Shown piece by piece: positions 9,094-18,491 of a stretch of DNA of 64,000 nt. The stretch's first letter is position 1. The number at the start of each line of letters is the position of its first letter. This DNA is from Methylovorus menthalis (GTDB lineage Bacteria > Pseudomonadota > Gammaproteobacteria > Burkholderiales > Methylophilaceae): the NCBI RefSeq assembly GCF_020523625.1, contig NZ_JAJAQH010000003.1, positions 283,281 through 347,280 of the forward strand, in the 5' to 3' direction. Below the pieces are notes generated by a model. The model had not been told where the DNA came from. It saw only the letters and a list, made by a program, of their open reading frames with translations, and did not search any database. The position numbers and the translations under genes are program-made.

Positions 9094-10305
9094 TTAAACC
9101 ACTTGTCCCATCTTGAAGATAGGCAGGTACATGGCGATGACCAGCCCGCCGATCAAGGTGCCAAGTACCACCATGATGATGGGCTCCATCAAGCTGGACA
9201 AAGCTTCTACCGCATCGTCGACTTCGGCTTCGTAAAAGTCTGCGACCTTGGACAGCATAGAGTCCAGCGCGCCAGATTCTTCCCCAATCGCAACCATCTG
9301 CAAGACCATGTTGGGAAATACTTCTACGTTCTGCATGGCCACGGTGAGGCTGGTACCCGTGCTGATCTCGCTTTGAATCTGTTTGGTCGCTTCATAGTAA
9401 ACGCGGTTGCCTGACGCACCAGCAACGGAATCCAGAGCCTCAACCAGCGGTACACCGGCGGCGAACATGGTCGATAGTGTACGGGCGAAGCGGGCGATGG
9501 TCGCCTTGCGGATCAGCTCACCAAATACGGGAATTTTGAGAACAAGCCTATCCATGGTGGCCTGCATCTTAATCGAGCGTTTCCAAGAGTAGAAGAAAAA
9601 CCAGACGCCGCCGCCAACGGCGCCAAAAATAGCCCACCAGTACGCTACAAAGAAATCGGAGATGGCCATCACCACCAAGGTCGGCGCTGGCAAGTCTGCC
9701 CCGAAGCTGCTGAATAGCTCCTTGAACGCCGGAATCACGAAAATCATGATGACAGCGGTGATGATGAATGCCACGACAATAATGGAGACGGGGTAAAACA
9801 GGGCCGACTTGATCTTGCTTTTAATCGCGAGGATTTTTTCTTTGTAGGTCGCCAACCGGTCGAGCAGCGAATCCAGAATGCCGGCTTGCTCGCCTGCGCC
9901 TACCAAATTGCAGTACAAGGCATCAAAGTATAGCGGGTATTTGCGGAATGCCTGACTTAAGCTGCTGCCGGTTTCCACATCCGATTTGATATCGCCTAGC
10001 AGCTTCGAAACGGCGGGGTTGTTATGGCCTTTGCCGACAATTTCAAAGGCTTGCAGCAGAGGTACCCCCGCTTTCATCATGGTGGCCAGTTGGCGTGTAA
10101 ACAGGGTGACATCCTTTTCCTTCACCTTGCCGCCGGATTTGAGACCGCTCTGTTTTTTGATTTTGGTGACCGTGATGCCTTGGCGGCGCAAGGTGGCATT
10201 GACAAACGCTTCACCGCTGGCCTTGATTTCACCTTTGATTTTTTTGCCTTTTTTGTCCGTGCCTTCCCAGGCGTAGGTCACTTCCTTGCTAGCTTGTGCG
10301 GCCAT
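9094..10305 (-). CDS. pilC: Type IV pilus inner-membrane platform protein PilC
   Basis: A GspF/PilC-family protein of 403 aa, the inner-membrane platform on which the pilus ATPases act. Two GspF domains are seen, each with the typical LFTRQLATMMKAGVPLLQAFE-like or FARTLSTMFAAGVPLVEALD-like start (shown here in part), and each followed by hydrophobic segments near residues 170-190, 215-240 and the C-terminus. The ATG at 10305 is preceded by AGGGG at 6 bases; an upstream ATG at 10326 lacks such a site. It is downstream of pilB, with no pilD following as in many pilBCD operons. Confidence 0.95.
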   Translation of the reverse strand: MAAQASKEVTYAWEGTDKKGKKIKGEIKASGEAFVNATLRRQGITVTKIKKQSGLKSGGKVKEKDVTLFTRQLATMMKAGVPLLQAFEIVGKGHNNPAVSKLLGDIKSDVETGSSLSQAFRKYPLYFDALYCNLVGAGEQAGILDSLLDRLATYKEKILAIKSKIKSALFYPVSIIVVAFIITAVIMIFVIPAFKELFSSFGADLPAPTLVVMAISDFFVAYWWAIFGAVGGGVWFFFYSWKRSIKMQATMDRLVLKIPVFGELIRKATIARFARTLSTMFAAGVPLVEALDSVAGASGNRVYYEATKQIQSEISTGTSLTVAMQNVEVFPNMVLQMVAIGEESGALDSMLSKVADFYEAEVDDAVEALSSLMEPIIMVVLGTLIGGLVIAMYLPIFKMGQVV

Positions 10306-10337
10306 AATTACCCCTGAGTGATGCAATGGTTGGCGGA

Positions 10338-12059
10338 TTATTCATTGGTCACCGCTTCTACCTCTGCGATGGAGGTGAGACCTTGTTTAATTTTTATGAG
10401 ACCAGACTGGCGGAGATCGCGAACGCCTTCGCGTTTGGCTTGGTCGGCAATGTCATGGGCGGTACCGTTTTTCATGATGATGCGGCTCATTTCATCCGAG
10501 ACGGGCATCACCTGATAAATACCCACCCGGCCTTTGTAGCCGCCATTGCACATTTCGCAGCCACCTTCGCGCGGCCCATAAAGTTGCCAGCTGCCATCCA
10601 GGTCGGCCTCCGTAAATCCTACGCTGAGCATAGCCTCCCGCGGCAGTTCCAATGGCTGTTTGCAGTGTGGACATAAGCGTCGCGCCAGGCGTTGTGCCGT
10701 AATGAGGGATACGGCTGAGGCAATATTGAACGGCGCCACGCCCATATTCATCAGGCGGGTTAGGGTCGATGGCGCATCGTTGGTATGCAATGTCGAGAGC
10801 ACCATGTGGCCGGTTGAGGCGGCCTTGATCGCCATGTCGGCAGTTTCAAGGTCACGAATTTCACCGATCATGATGATATCGGGATCTTGCCGCAAAAACG
10901 CTTTCAGTGCGGCGGCAAATGTCAGGCCCTGCTTGTCATTCACATTGACCTGATTGATGCCGGGCAGCGGGATTTCGGCAGGGTCTTCTGCCGTTGAAAT
11001 ATTCACGCCGGGGCTATTGAGAATGTTGAGGCACGTATAAAGCGAAACGGTTTTACCTGAACCGGTAGGCCCGGTCACCAGCACCAGCCCATAAGGACGA
11101 CTGACGGCATTAAGTAATGCTGCTTTCTGATCCGCTTCATAGCCGAGCGCTTCAATGCCCAAAGTGGCACTGCTCGGGTCCAGAATCCGCATGACGATTT
11201 TCTCGCCATTGATCATGGGCAGGGTGCTGACGCGGAAATCGATAGACCGGGTTTTTGACAGCACCAGCTTCATGCGCCCATCCTGCGGGACACGCTTTTC
11301 CGAGATATCCAGATTAGAGATCACCTTGATGCGCGAGGCCATCTTTTCTTTGATGGCCAGCGGGGGCTGGGCAATTTCCTGCAGTACGCCATCCACACGG
11401 TAACGTATGCGGTAATACTTTTCATATGGCTCAAAATGGAGGTCGGATGCGCCCATGTTGATCGCATCCAGCAGAATTTTCTGGATATATTTCACTACTG
11501 GCGCATCGTCAATTTCTGCGCTGCTGACTTCCGGCTCCAGTGGTTCGTTGCCAGACTCCATGTCCAGGCTGAACTCATCGCTCATATTGAGCGATTGCAT
11601 GCTGGTATCGCTAGCTTCAATCAGTCTGGCAATCCACTTGCTCAGTTTGTCCTCTTCAACCACCACTGGCGATAACGCCATGCCTACCTGGAATTGCACA
11701 TCATCCAGGGCATGCAGGTTGGTGGGGTCTGACAAGGCCACAAACAGGGAATTGCCACGGCTTTGCAATGCCATGACGCGGCTACTCGCCATGAGCTTGG
11801 CATCTATGGTTTTGGCGGGGACGTAGTCAGGATTGAGTGCATCAAGATCAAACAAGGGAAAGCCAAATGCATTGGCCGCGGTCTCGGCAATTTTAAGCGC
11901 TGGTAGTTTCTTGCTTTGCACTAGTTGGCTGACAAACGGGATGCGCTGTGCTGTCGCACTGGCTTGTACACTGGCCGCATCTTCTTCCGATAGCAGTTGC
12001 TCTTGCACCAGCATGCGTGCAAGCCCGCCTAGCTTACTGGGAAGGGTGGTGGCTGCCAT
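10338..12059 (-). CDS. pilB: Type IV pilus extension ATPase PilB
   Basis: A hexameric assembly ATPase of 573 aa that powers pilus extension. An N-terminal MshEN-type domain (about 1-150) precedes the ATPase core with Walker A GPTGSGKT (near residue 330), the Asp box DPDIIMIGEIRD, the His box STGHMVLSTLHTNDA and a zinc tetracysteine (CPHC...CEMC). The MshEN domain can bind c-di-GMP in related proteins; I did not test that here. It reads into pilC 32 bases later. No strong ribosome site is seen before the ATG. Confidence 0.95.
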   Translation of the reverse strand: MAATTLPSKLGGLARMLVQEQLLSEEDAASVQASATAQRIPFVSQLVQSKKLPALKIAETAANAFGFPLFDLDALNPDYVPAKTIDAKLMASSRVMALQSRGNSLFVALSDPTNLHALDDVQFQVGMALSPVVVEEDKLSKWIARLIEASDTSMQSLNMSDEFSLDMESGNEPLEPEVSSAEIDDAPVVKYIQKILLDAINMGASDLHFEPYEKYYRIRYRVDGVLQEIAQPPLAIKEKMASRIKVISNLDISEKRVPQDGRMKLVLSKTRSIDFRVSTLPMINGEKIVMRILDPSSATLGIEALGYEADQKAALLNAVSRPYGLVLVTGPTGSGKTVSLYTCLNILNSPGVNISTAEDPAEIPLPGINQVNVNDKQGLTFAAALKAFLRQDPDIIMIGEIRDLETADMAIKAASTGHMVLSTLHTNDAPSTLTRLMNMGVAPFNIASAVSLITAQRLARRLCPHCKQPLELPREAMLSVGFTEADLDGSWQLYGPREGGCEMCNGGYKGRVGIYQVMPVSDEMSRIIMKNGTAHDIADQAKREGVRDLRQSGLIKIKQGLTSIAEVEAVTNE

Positions 12060-12476
12060 TCAGATAACCGACCTTGCTCTGCTTGTATTGGGAGTTTTCA
12101 CGACATTTAATAATGCACGGTCAGCTTTTTTTTGTAAAGTAAGTGACATGTGCAGGTGACAATTTTTGCATTTCAATACATATAAATAGCAATTGCACTT
12201 AATGAAACAAGTGAATACCAAGGGTATGTGAGGTGAATATGGGAAAATAGCGTTGTTGAATTAGATACTTAACCCTCTTGTATTGAAGGTGTTTAAAAAA
12301 GTTCAAATAAAATGCAAAAAACGCTAAAAAAACCTTGACTTCTTGATTCAACACACGTAAAAACGCGTTCAGGCGTTTGGATTCGAGGTCATAGTAGCCG
12401 GCACTACCGACTTAAAGTCTTGAAGTACAAACTTTTGAGGACGCCTCCTCTTAATGTTTTAGCAAGGAAGTATGAA
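12060..12476. other. 417-base intergenic region: pilB upstream and csp leader
   Basis: A clearly AT-rich gap between divergent pilB and the cold-shock gene. It holds a possible plus-strand promoter (next entry), a small dyad AAACGC/GCGTTT (12361-12377) and a GAGG-acg-CCTC dyad (12437-12447) upstream of the csp ribosome site. These could make a folded csp leader of about 110 bases. I see no open reading frame, tRNA or known riboswitch, and no E. coli-type cold box. Confidence 0.5.
12335..12363 (+). promoter_or_regulatory. Possible sigma70 promoter of the cold-shock gene
   Basis: TTGACT (12335-12340) and TAAAAA (12358-12363) are separated by 17 bases, about 110 bases before the csp start. The -10 is poor; the position would give the long 5' leader usual for cold-shock genes. 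Confidence 0.4.
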
Positions 12477-12680
12477 ATGGCAACAGGTACCGTAAAGTGG
12501 TTTAATGACTCCAAAGGTTTTGGTTTCATTACCCCGGACGATGGTGGCGACGATTTGTTCGCACACTTCTCCGCAATTGTAGAGTCTGGCTACAAAAGTC
12601 TTAAGGAAGGTCAGCGCGTAAGCTTTGACGTTACCGAAGGCCCTAAAGGCAAACAGGCTTCCAACATCCAGAAGGCCTAA
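12477..12680 (+). CDS. Cold-shock protein (CspA family)
   Basis: A 67-aa single cold-shock domain. Both RNA-binding motifs are present: KGFGFI (RNP1, about 15-20) and DLFAHFS (RNP2). Such proteins bind single-stranded nucleic acid and melt RNA structure. The ATG at 12477 has AAGGAAG 6 bases upstream; an in-frame upstream ATG would add 19 residues foreign to the family. A long leader precedes it and a strong terminator follows. Paralogue identity (CspA, CspD, CspE) cannot be told, and cold induction is not certain. Confidence 0.93.
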   Translation: MATGTVKWFNDSKGFGFITPDDGGDDLFAHFSAIVESGYKSLKEGQRVSFDVTEGPKGKQASNIQKA

Positions 12681-12703
12681 GCTTTTTAAGCTAACCAGTC
12701 TTC

Positions 12704-12736
12704 ATGAAAACGGCCCGTCACGCGGGCCGTTTTCAT
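12704..12736. terminator. Bidirectional terminator between csp and icd
   Basis: A perfect 14-base inverted repeat, ATGAAAACGGCCCG and its complement, around the loop TCACG. The AAAA/TTTT flanks allow it to act for csp on the plus strand and icd on the minus strand. Confidence 0.88.
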
Positions 12737-12797
12737 TTGTAGTGAGTTTGGCGCATGTTAGCCACGACAAGTAGCGTGGCTAACATGGCTTGGCTGA

Positions 12798-14036
12798 TTA
12801 CATGCTGTTGATGATTTCGTCGCCAAATTGAGCGCTGCCAACCTGCGTAGCGCCTTCCATTTGCGAGGAGAAGTCATGGGTCACGCGTTTGGCGCTAATG
12901 GCTTGGCCAACACCTTTCAGTACCAGGTCGGCAGCTTCTGTCCAGCCCAGGTGCCGCAGCATCATCTCGGCAGAGAGGATGAGTGAGCTCGGGTTGGCGA
13001 TATCTTTGCCCGCAATCTTGGGAGCGGTGCCGTGGGTTGCCTCAAACATGGCCACGGTATCTGACAAATTGGCGCCTGGCGCAATGCCAATGCCACCCAC
13101 TTGCGCGGCCAGCGCGTCAGACATGTAGTCGCCATTCAGATTCAGGGTAGCAACCACGTCATAGTCTTGTGGGTGCAGCAGGATTTCCTGCAGGAAGGCA
13201 TCGGCGATGCAATCCTTGATAATCATGCCATTCGGCAGCGTGCACCATGGTCCACCGTCGATCTCCACCGCGCCAAATTCTTCCTTGGCTACTTCATAGC
13301 CCCAGGTCTTGAAACCACCTTCGGTGAATTTCATGATGTTGCCTTTGTGGGCAATGGTCAGGGACTTGCGGTTGTTGTCGATCGCATATTGAATAGCCTT
13401 GCGCACCAGACGCTTGCTGCCATCCACCGATACCGGCTTGATGCCGATGGAAGAGGTCTCGGGGAAGCGGATTTTCTTGCGCACGCCCATATCGGAAAGA
13501 AAGTCGATGACCTTCTTGACCTCATCGGTACCCGCGGCCCATTCAATACCAGCATAAATATCTTCGGTATTTTCACGGAAGATCACCATATCGGTTTTCT
13601 CCGGGTGTTTGACCGGGCTGGGCACGCCAGTGAAATACTGTACCGGGCGCAGACAGACATAAAGATCCAGTTCCTGGCGCAGAGTCACATTCAGTGAGCG
13701 GATGCCGCCACCCACAGGGGTCGTCAGCGGACCCTTGATTGAGATCACATAGTCACGCACGGCTTTCATGGTTTCTTCGGGCAACCAGGTGTTTTCCCCA
13801 TACACCTTGGTCGCTTTTTCACCGGCGTAGACTTCCATCCAGGCAATCTGGCGTTTGCCAGCATAGGCCTTGTTCACGGCCGCATCGACTACCTTGATCA
13901 TGGGGGGCGTAATATCGATGCCAATGCCATCGCCCTCAATAAATGGGATAATCGGCTGATCGGGAACGTTGAGTGAGTTATCTGCGTTTACGGTGATTTT
14001 TTCGCCAAAGCCAGGCACAACGATTTTTGTAGACAT
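12798..14036 (-). CDS. icd: Isocitrate dehydrogenase (prokaryotic type I)
   Basis: A homodimeric-type isocitrate dehydrogenase of 412 aa, oxidising isocitrate to 2-oxoglutarate. The substrate loop [12 protein letters not shown] holds the serine that is phosphorylated in E. coli, and [14 protein letters not shown] and FEATHGTAP are intact. Gap-free alignment of the C-terminus with the E. coli enzyme (from memory) gives Lys344, Ile345, Ala351, His391 and Ser395 where the NADP enzyme has Lys, Tyr, Val, Tyr and Arg. Ile345, Ala351 and Ser395 are the NAD-type residues, so NAD use or mixed specificity is likely. It is divergent from rluE, 23 bases away. Confidence 0.95.
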   Translation of the reverse strand: MSTKIVVPGFGEKITVNADNSLNVPDQPIIPFIEGDGIGIDITPPMIKVVDAAVNKAYAGKRQIAWMEVYAGEKATKVYGENTWLPEETMKAVRDYVISIKGPLTTPVGGGIRSLNVTLRQELDLYVCLRPVQYFTGVPSPVKHPEKTDMVIFRENTEDIYAGIEWAAGTDEVKKVIDFLSDMGVRKKIRFPETSSIGIKPVSVDGSKRLVRKAIQYAIDNNRKSLTIAHKGNIMKFTEGGFKTWGYEVAKEEFGAVEIDGGPWCTLPNGMIIKDCIADAFLQEILLHPQDYDVVATLNLNGDYMSDALAAQVGGIGIAPGANLSDTVAMFEATHGTAPKIAGKDIANPSSLILSAEMMLRHLGWTEAADLVLKGVGQAISAKRVTHDFSSQMEGATQVGSAQFGDEIINSM

Positions 14037-14059
14037 TAGAGTAGATCCCTAGAAATTAA

Positions 14060-14596
14060 ATGCTTATTCTGTTCAACAAGCCTTTTGGCGTAGTTTGCCA
14101 GTTCAGCGCGCATGAAAATCATCCCACGCTCAAGGATTACATCGCGATGCCGGATGTATATGCAGCAGGGAGACTTGATACGGACAGCGAAGGTTTGCTC
14201 ATTTTAACCGATGACGGCCGCTTGCAACACAGGATTGCGCATCCCAAGCATAAAGAAATCAAGATATATTGGGCTCAGGTGGAGGGCGCGCCGGATGATG
14301 AAGCGCTCTCCCCATTGCGTCGGGGAGTGGATCTGGGTGATTTTGTCACGCAGCCAGCGCAGGTTAGAGTGATTTCCGAGCCGGCCAATTTGTGGCCACG
14401 TGTTCCCCCTATCCGAGAGCGCAAGGCAATCCCGACCACCTGGCTGGAAATCCGCATCAGCGAGGGTAAAAATCGCCAGGTGCGCCGCATGACGGCCAAA
14501 ATCGGCTTCCCCACATTAAGATTGATACGCTATGCGATAGGCTCACATACCTTGTCCGGATTACAACCAGGCGAGTTTAAGATATTGGCTGGTTAG
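14060..14596 (+). CDS. rluE: 23S rRNA pseudouridine synthase RluE
   Basis: A 178-aa RsuA/RluE-family pseudouridine synthase that lacks the N-terminal S4 domain seen in RsuA and RluB. The catalytic loop AAGRLDTDSEGLLILTDDG (from residue 34) holds the active-site Asp, and the C-terminal IRISEGKNRQVRRM motif is typical. The short length and the opening LILFNKPFGVVCQF match RluE, which modifies U2457 in E. coli 23S rRNA. It is monocistronic and divergent from icd. Confidence 0.88.
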   Translation: MLILFNKPFGVVCQFSAHENHPTLKDYIAMPDVYAAGRLDTDSEGLLILTDDGRLQHRIAHPKHKEIKIYWAQVEGAPDDEALSPLRRGVDLGDFVTQPAQVRVISEPANLWPRVPPIRERKAIPTTWLEIRISEGKNRQVRRMTAKIGFPTLRLIRYAIGSHTLSGLQPGEFKILAG

Positions 14597-14695
14597 TAGA
14601 TTACCGCCGCCAGTTGGCTAAACCCGTGTGTAGCGGTGTGAGATGGTTGCCATTCTTTTTTAGTTTAACCATATTGTTGAATATGAGGATTACGC

Positions 14696-15403
14696 ATGAA
14701 GCCGGTCATTATTTTTCGTCACGCTGCTGTTGAAGGCCCAGGTTTTCTGGCGCAGTTTCTGGATGCGCATCAGATTCCCTGGCGATTGCTGAAAATTGAT
14801 CAGGGGGAAAGCGCCCCGACATCTATTGCCGACTACAGCGGTATGGTGCTGATGGGTGGGCCGATGAGCGTGCATGATGATCTGCCATGGATTGCCCCTG
14901 TGCTTGGCCTTATCCGCGAAGCGCATGCGCTGGATATCCCTTTACTTGGGCACTGTCTCGGTGGGCAATTGATCAGTCAGGCGCTTGGCGGACAGGTGAC
15001 ACTGAACCCGATCAAGGAAATCGGCTGGGGAATGGTGTCAGCAACGTCGGTGCCGGAAGCAAAAGCCTGGTTTGGTGACCAGGCCGATTTTCTGGCATTC
15101 CATTGGCATGGTGAAACATTTACCCCGCCACCGGCGGCCACCTCCTTGCTGGTTAGCCCCTATTGTGAAAATCAGGCCTATGCCATCGGCAAGCACCTGG
15201 CATTGCAATGCCATATTGAAATGACCGAGCAAATGGTGCTGGACTGGTGCCGTGTCGGGGCGGATGAAATCCAGGCCGCTGCGGCCAGCCCGGGTGTGCA
15301 GCAGGTTACGGATATCACAGCGGCGCTAAGTGCAAATGTGGCAGAACTGCAGCAAACGGCAGAGCGCGTCTACACGCAGTGGATTCGCGGCCTCAAGGCT
15401 TGA
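14696..15403 (+). CDS. Class I glutamine amidotransferase-like protein
   Basis: A stand-alone amidotransferase domain of 235 aa, related to the glutaminase half of GMP synthase. The nucleophile elbow GHCLGG has Cys87, and the matching His173 and Glu175 lie in QCHIEMT, so the catalytic triad is complete. No synthase domain or partner gene is next to it, so the ammonia acceptor is unknown. Related free-standing proteins include gamma-glutamyl-amine hydrolases. GAGG lies 7 bases before the ATG. Confidence 0.8.
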   Translation: MKPVIIFRHAAVEGPGFLAQFLDAHQIPWRLLKIDQGESAPTSIADYSGMVLMGGPMSVHDDLPWIAPVLGLIREAHALDIPLLGHCLGGQLISQALGGQVTLNPIKEIGWGMVSATSVPEAKAWFGDQADFLAFHWHGETFTPPPAATSLLVSPYCENQAYAIGKHLALQCHIEMTEQMVLDWCRVGADEIQAAAASPGVQQVTDITAALSANVAELQQTAERVYTQWIRGLKA

Positions 15404-15472
15404 GGCGCGGCATGCCAGTCTGGCGCTTATGGTAAACTTCAGCCTTTTCAGGCTTATAGGCAAGAGAATCTC

Positions 15473-16558
15473 ATGTCCGGCAATACACTAGGCACACTTT
15501 TTACGCTCACCTCCTTTGGTGAGTCCCACGGTCCTGCCATTGGCGGTGTGGTGGATGGGTGTCCGCCGGGCATGGCGCTCAGCGAGGCTGATCTGCAAGT
15601 GGAGCTGGACCGGCGCAAGCCCGGCACCTCGCGCCATGTGACGCAGCGCAAGGAGCCGGATACGGTTGAAATCCTGTCTGGCGTATTTGAAGGTAAAACC
15701 ACCGGCGCGCCTATCGGTTTCATTATTCGCAATCAGGATCAACGCAGCCAGGATTACGGCAAGATCGCCGAGACATTCCGCCCCGGTCATGCGGATTACA
15801 CCTACTGGCAAAAATACGGCATCCGCGATTACCGCGGTGGTGGCCGCTCCAGCGCCCGCGAAACGGCGGTGCGTGTGGCGGCAGGCGCCATTGCCAAGAA
15901 ATGGTTGAAAGAGCGTTACGGCGTCACCATTCAGGGTTATATGAGCCAGCTGGGTGAGCTGACCATTCCCTTTGAGACCTTTGATGCCGTCGCAGAAAAC
16001 CCCTTCTTTGCGCCCAACCGTACCATCTTGCCAGAGCTTGAAGCCTATCTGGACAAGATTCGCGCCGAGCGCGACTCCGTCGGTGCGCGCATTTCCGTGG
16101 TGGCACGCGGTGTGCCAGTCGGCTGGGGTGAGCCGGTGTATGATCGTCTGGATGCCGAGTTGGCCTATGCCATGATGAGCATCAATGCAGTCAAAGGCGT
16201 CGAAGTCGGCGCAGGTTTTGCCAGCGTGGCACAGCGTGGCTCTGAACATAGTGATGAGTTGACGGCTCATGGCTTTGTCACCAATCATGCGGGCGGCATA
16301 CTCGGCGGTATTTCGAGCGGGCAGGATATTGAAGTGCACCTCGCACTCAAGCCTACCTCCAGCATTCCACAAGAGCGCCGTTCCATCGACAAGCAGGGCG
16401 ACGAACTCACCATGCAGACGACGGGACGCCATGACCCCTGTGTTGGCGTGCGTGCGACGCCCATTGCCGAGGCCATGATGGCACTGGTGCTCATTGATCA
16501 CGCCTTGCGTCACCGTGCGCAGTGCGGGGATGTTGTGACCTCTACACCGCATATCTGA
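15473..16558 (+). CDS. aroC: Chorismate synthase
   Basis: The last step of the shikimate pathway: EPSP to chorismate, using reduced FMN. The 361-aa protein shows [18 protein letters not shown] near the N-terminus, [14 protein letters not shown] and [19 protein letters not shown], all family signatures with the catalytic histidines. Length is normal. It is followed 30 bases later by an MFS transporter, which is not an obvious pathway partner. Confidence 0.97.
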   Translation: MSGNTLGTLFTLTSFGESHGPAIGGVVDGCPPGMALSEADLQVELDRRKPGTSRHVTQRKEPDTVEILSGVFEGKTTGAPIGFIIRNQDQRSQDYGKIAETFRPGHADYTYWQKYGIRDYRGGGRSSARETAVRVAAGAIAKKWLKERYGVTIQGYMSQLGELTIPFETFDAVAENPFFAPNRTILPELEAYLDKIRAERDSVGARISVVARGVPVGWGEPVYDRLDAELAYAMMSINAVKGVEVGAGFASVAQRGSEHSDELTAHGFVTNHAGGILGGISSGQDIEVHLALKPTSSIPQERRSIDKQGDELTMQTTGRHDPCVGVRATPIAEAMMALVLIDHALRHRAQCGDVVTSTPHI

Positions 16559-16588
16559 TCTCTCTGAATAAAACCGCAGGCGCCCGGT

Positions 16589-17734
16589 ATGCATAAGTCC
16601 CTCTACTGGCGTCTGTCTGGTTTCTATCTTGCCTATTTTGGCTTCGTCGGTGCATTTACGCCGTTCTGGAGTCTCTACCTGAAATCCCTCGCGTTCAGCG
16701 CCTTCCAGATTGCGATTCTCATGTCGCTGTTTCAGGTGGCGCGCATATTTTCGCCCAGTTTGTGGGGCTGGCTGGCCGATCATCTGGGGCATCGCGTCCG
16801 TATCATTCAATGGTTGGCAGGCTTGAGCCTGCTGGCGTATGCCGGTGTTTTCTTCGGGACTTCATTTGCTTGGTTGTTTGCCGTGATGCTGGCTCTGAGT
16901 TTTTTCTGGAGCGCATCTTTGCCCCTGATCGAGGCGTTAACGCTGGGGCATTTGGGGGATAAGTTTGATCGGTATGGCCGCATCCGTTTGTGGGGGTCGA
17001 TCGGATTTATTGCTGCCGTCATTGGTCTTGGCTACCTGTTGGATTTTAGCGATATTCGGGCCCTGTTATGGGTTGTATTGGGCTTGCTGGTCGGCGTGTT
17101 TCTGTTTTCGCTCAAGCTGAATGATCCTGCTGTACTTCGACACCATGATGATGCCGGATCACTATGGGCGATTATTCGCCGGCGCGAAGTGGTCGCGCTG
17201 ATGGTCGCCTGTTTTACCATGTCGGCGGCCCATGGCGTGTATTACACCTTTTACTCGATCTATCTCGTGGCCCACGGTTACAGCGCCACCCATGTCGGCT
17301 GGTTATGGGGGCTGGGTGTGGTGTGCGAGATCCTGATTTTTCTCGGCATGCCGCGGCTGACCGCCATGTTCGGCTTGCGTCGCATCATGATGGGCAGTCT
17401 TATTCTAGCCTTTGTACGATTCAGTGTGATTGGCTGGGCGGTGGATAACTGGGTGCTGATTTTGCTGGCGCAGATGCTGCATGCGGCGACCTTTGGCTCT
17501 TATCACGCTGCCGCCGTGGCGCTTACCCATCAATACTTCAAGGGACGTCACCAGTCCAAAGGGCAGGGGCTGTATACCAGCGTCTCCTACGGCATGGGCG
17601 GCACGGCCGGAGCCATTGCCAGTGGCTATGCCTGGGATACGCTGGGTCCCAGCTGGACATTTACCCTCTCGGCTAGTTGCGCTATGCTGGGCTGCCTGTT
17701 ATTTGCCTGGCTAATGCCCAAGAAAAATACCTGA
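16589..17734 (+). CDS. MFS transporter (HcaT/nucleoside-symporter-like)
   Basis: A 381-aa integral membrane protein with about 12 hydrophobic segments. The opening SGFYLAYFGFVGAFTPFWSLYLKSLAF and the loop GWLADHLGHR after segment 2 are characteristic of the MFS_1-like branch that includes HcaT and LacY-related symporters. The substrate cannot be told from the sequence, and neighbours (aroC, a protease-like protein) give no clue. The ATG follows aroC by 30 bases and could share its transcript. Confidence 0.82.
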   Translation: MHKSLYWRLSGFYLAYFGFVGAFTPFWSLYLKSLAFSAFQIAILMSLFQVARIFSPSLWGWLADHLGHRVRIIQWLAGLSLLAYAGVFFGTSFAWLFAVMLALSFFWSASLPLIEALTLGHLGDKFDRYGRIRLWGSIGFIAAVIGLGYLLDFSDIRALLWVVLGLLVGVFLFSLKLNDPAVLRHHDDAGSLWAIIRRREVVALMVACFTMSAAHGVYYTFYSIYLVAHGYSATHVGWLWGLGVVCEILIFLGMPRLTAMFGLRRIMMGSLILAFVRFSVIGWAVDNWVLILLAQMLHAATFGSYHAAAVALTHQYFKGRHQSKGQGLYTSVSYGMGGTAGAIASGYAWDTLGPSWTFTLSASCAMLGCLLFAWLMPKKNT

Positions 17735-17756
17735 GTCCTCTCTGAAGGAGACCTGC

Positions 17757-18401
17757 ATGCCGCGGCTGTTCATTCTCGCTTTGCTTTGCCTGTGGCCGTT
17801 TGCCGTGCATGCGGATACCGATATCAATGTGGTGGCCCTGTTTAACAACAAGGCCATGCTCATTATTAACAAGGGTAAACCGCAAACCCTCTCTGTGGGC
17901 CAGGTATCGCGTGAAGGCGTCAAATTGGTGGCGGCAGATACCAGTCGGGCGGTGCTGGAGGTCGAAGGCAAGCGGCGCGAACTCGGGATGGGGCAGGCCG
18001 CCACTGTGGCTGGAAGTCAGGCCACTGGCCCGGCCAGTGTCACTCTTTATGCCAATGGTGCCGGACACTTTGTCACAGATGGCTTGGTAAATGGTCGTGA
18101 ACTCAGGTTCCTGGTCGATACCGGAGCTACCTTGATCGCCATGAACAGTGGCGATGCTGTCTATGCCGGCATTGATTACAAAAAGGGAATTCGCATTCCT
18201 ATCCATACTGCGTCGGGTGAAGAGGTGGGGTACCGCGTGGTGATCAATACGCTGAAACTGGGAAACGTTATCCTGAACCAGGTCGATTGCGTGGTGCTGG
18301 AGGGTGGTTCGCCCGCGATGGTTTTGCTGGGCATGAGTGCGCTGAACCGGATGGAAATGCGGCGCGACGGTATCACCATGACACTGACCAAAAAGTATTG
18401 A
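17757..18401 (+). CDS. Exported retropepsin-like aspartic protease
   Basis: A 214-aa protein with signal peptide (1-19, ending AVHA). Residues about 105-210 form a retroviral-type aspartic protease domain with the active-site VDTGAT and the later hydrophobic VLLGMSALNR. One catalytic motif per chain implies a homodimer. The N-terminal part (about 22-80) runs NNKAMLIINKGKPQTLSVGQ then VEGKRRELGMG and resembles the homology region of GspC/PilP pilotin-type proteins; this is a reading by eye. The target is unknown. A terminator follows. Confidence 0.75.
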   Translation: MPRLFILALLCLWPFAVHADTDINVVALFNNKAMLIINKGKPQTLSVGQVSREGVKLVAADTSRAVLEVEGKRRELGMGQAATVAGSQATGPASVTLYANGAGHFVTDGLVNGRELRFLVDTGATLIAMNSGDAVYAGIDYKKGIRIPIHTASGEEVGYRVVINTLKLGNVILNQVDCVVLEGGSPAMVLLGMSALNRMEMRRDGITMTLTKKY

Positions 18402-18429
18402 TTCGATATTTTCGTCTGGCGAGGGCAAC

Positions 18430-18461
18430 AAAAAAGCGCATCCGGTGAGATGCGCTTTTTT
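18430..18461. terminator. Bidirectional terminator between protease gene and folE2
   Basis: AAAAAAGCGCATC and its perfect complement around a 6-base loop, with A and T runs flanking the stem so that it can serve both converging genes. Confidence 0.88.
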
Positions 18462-18491
18462 TATTTTAGCTGCCTGCAGGCTTTGCTAGAG

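Noticed and set aside
15488..16810. 440-codon open frame opposite aroC
   Set aside because: It covers aroC and part of the MFS gene on the other strand; composition is shadow-like.
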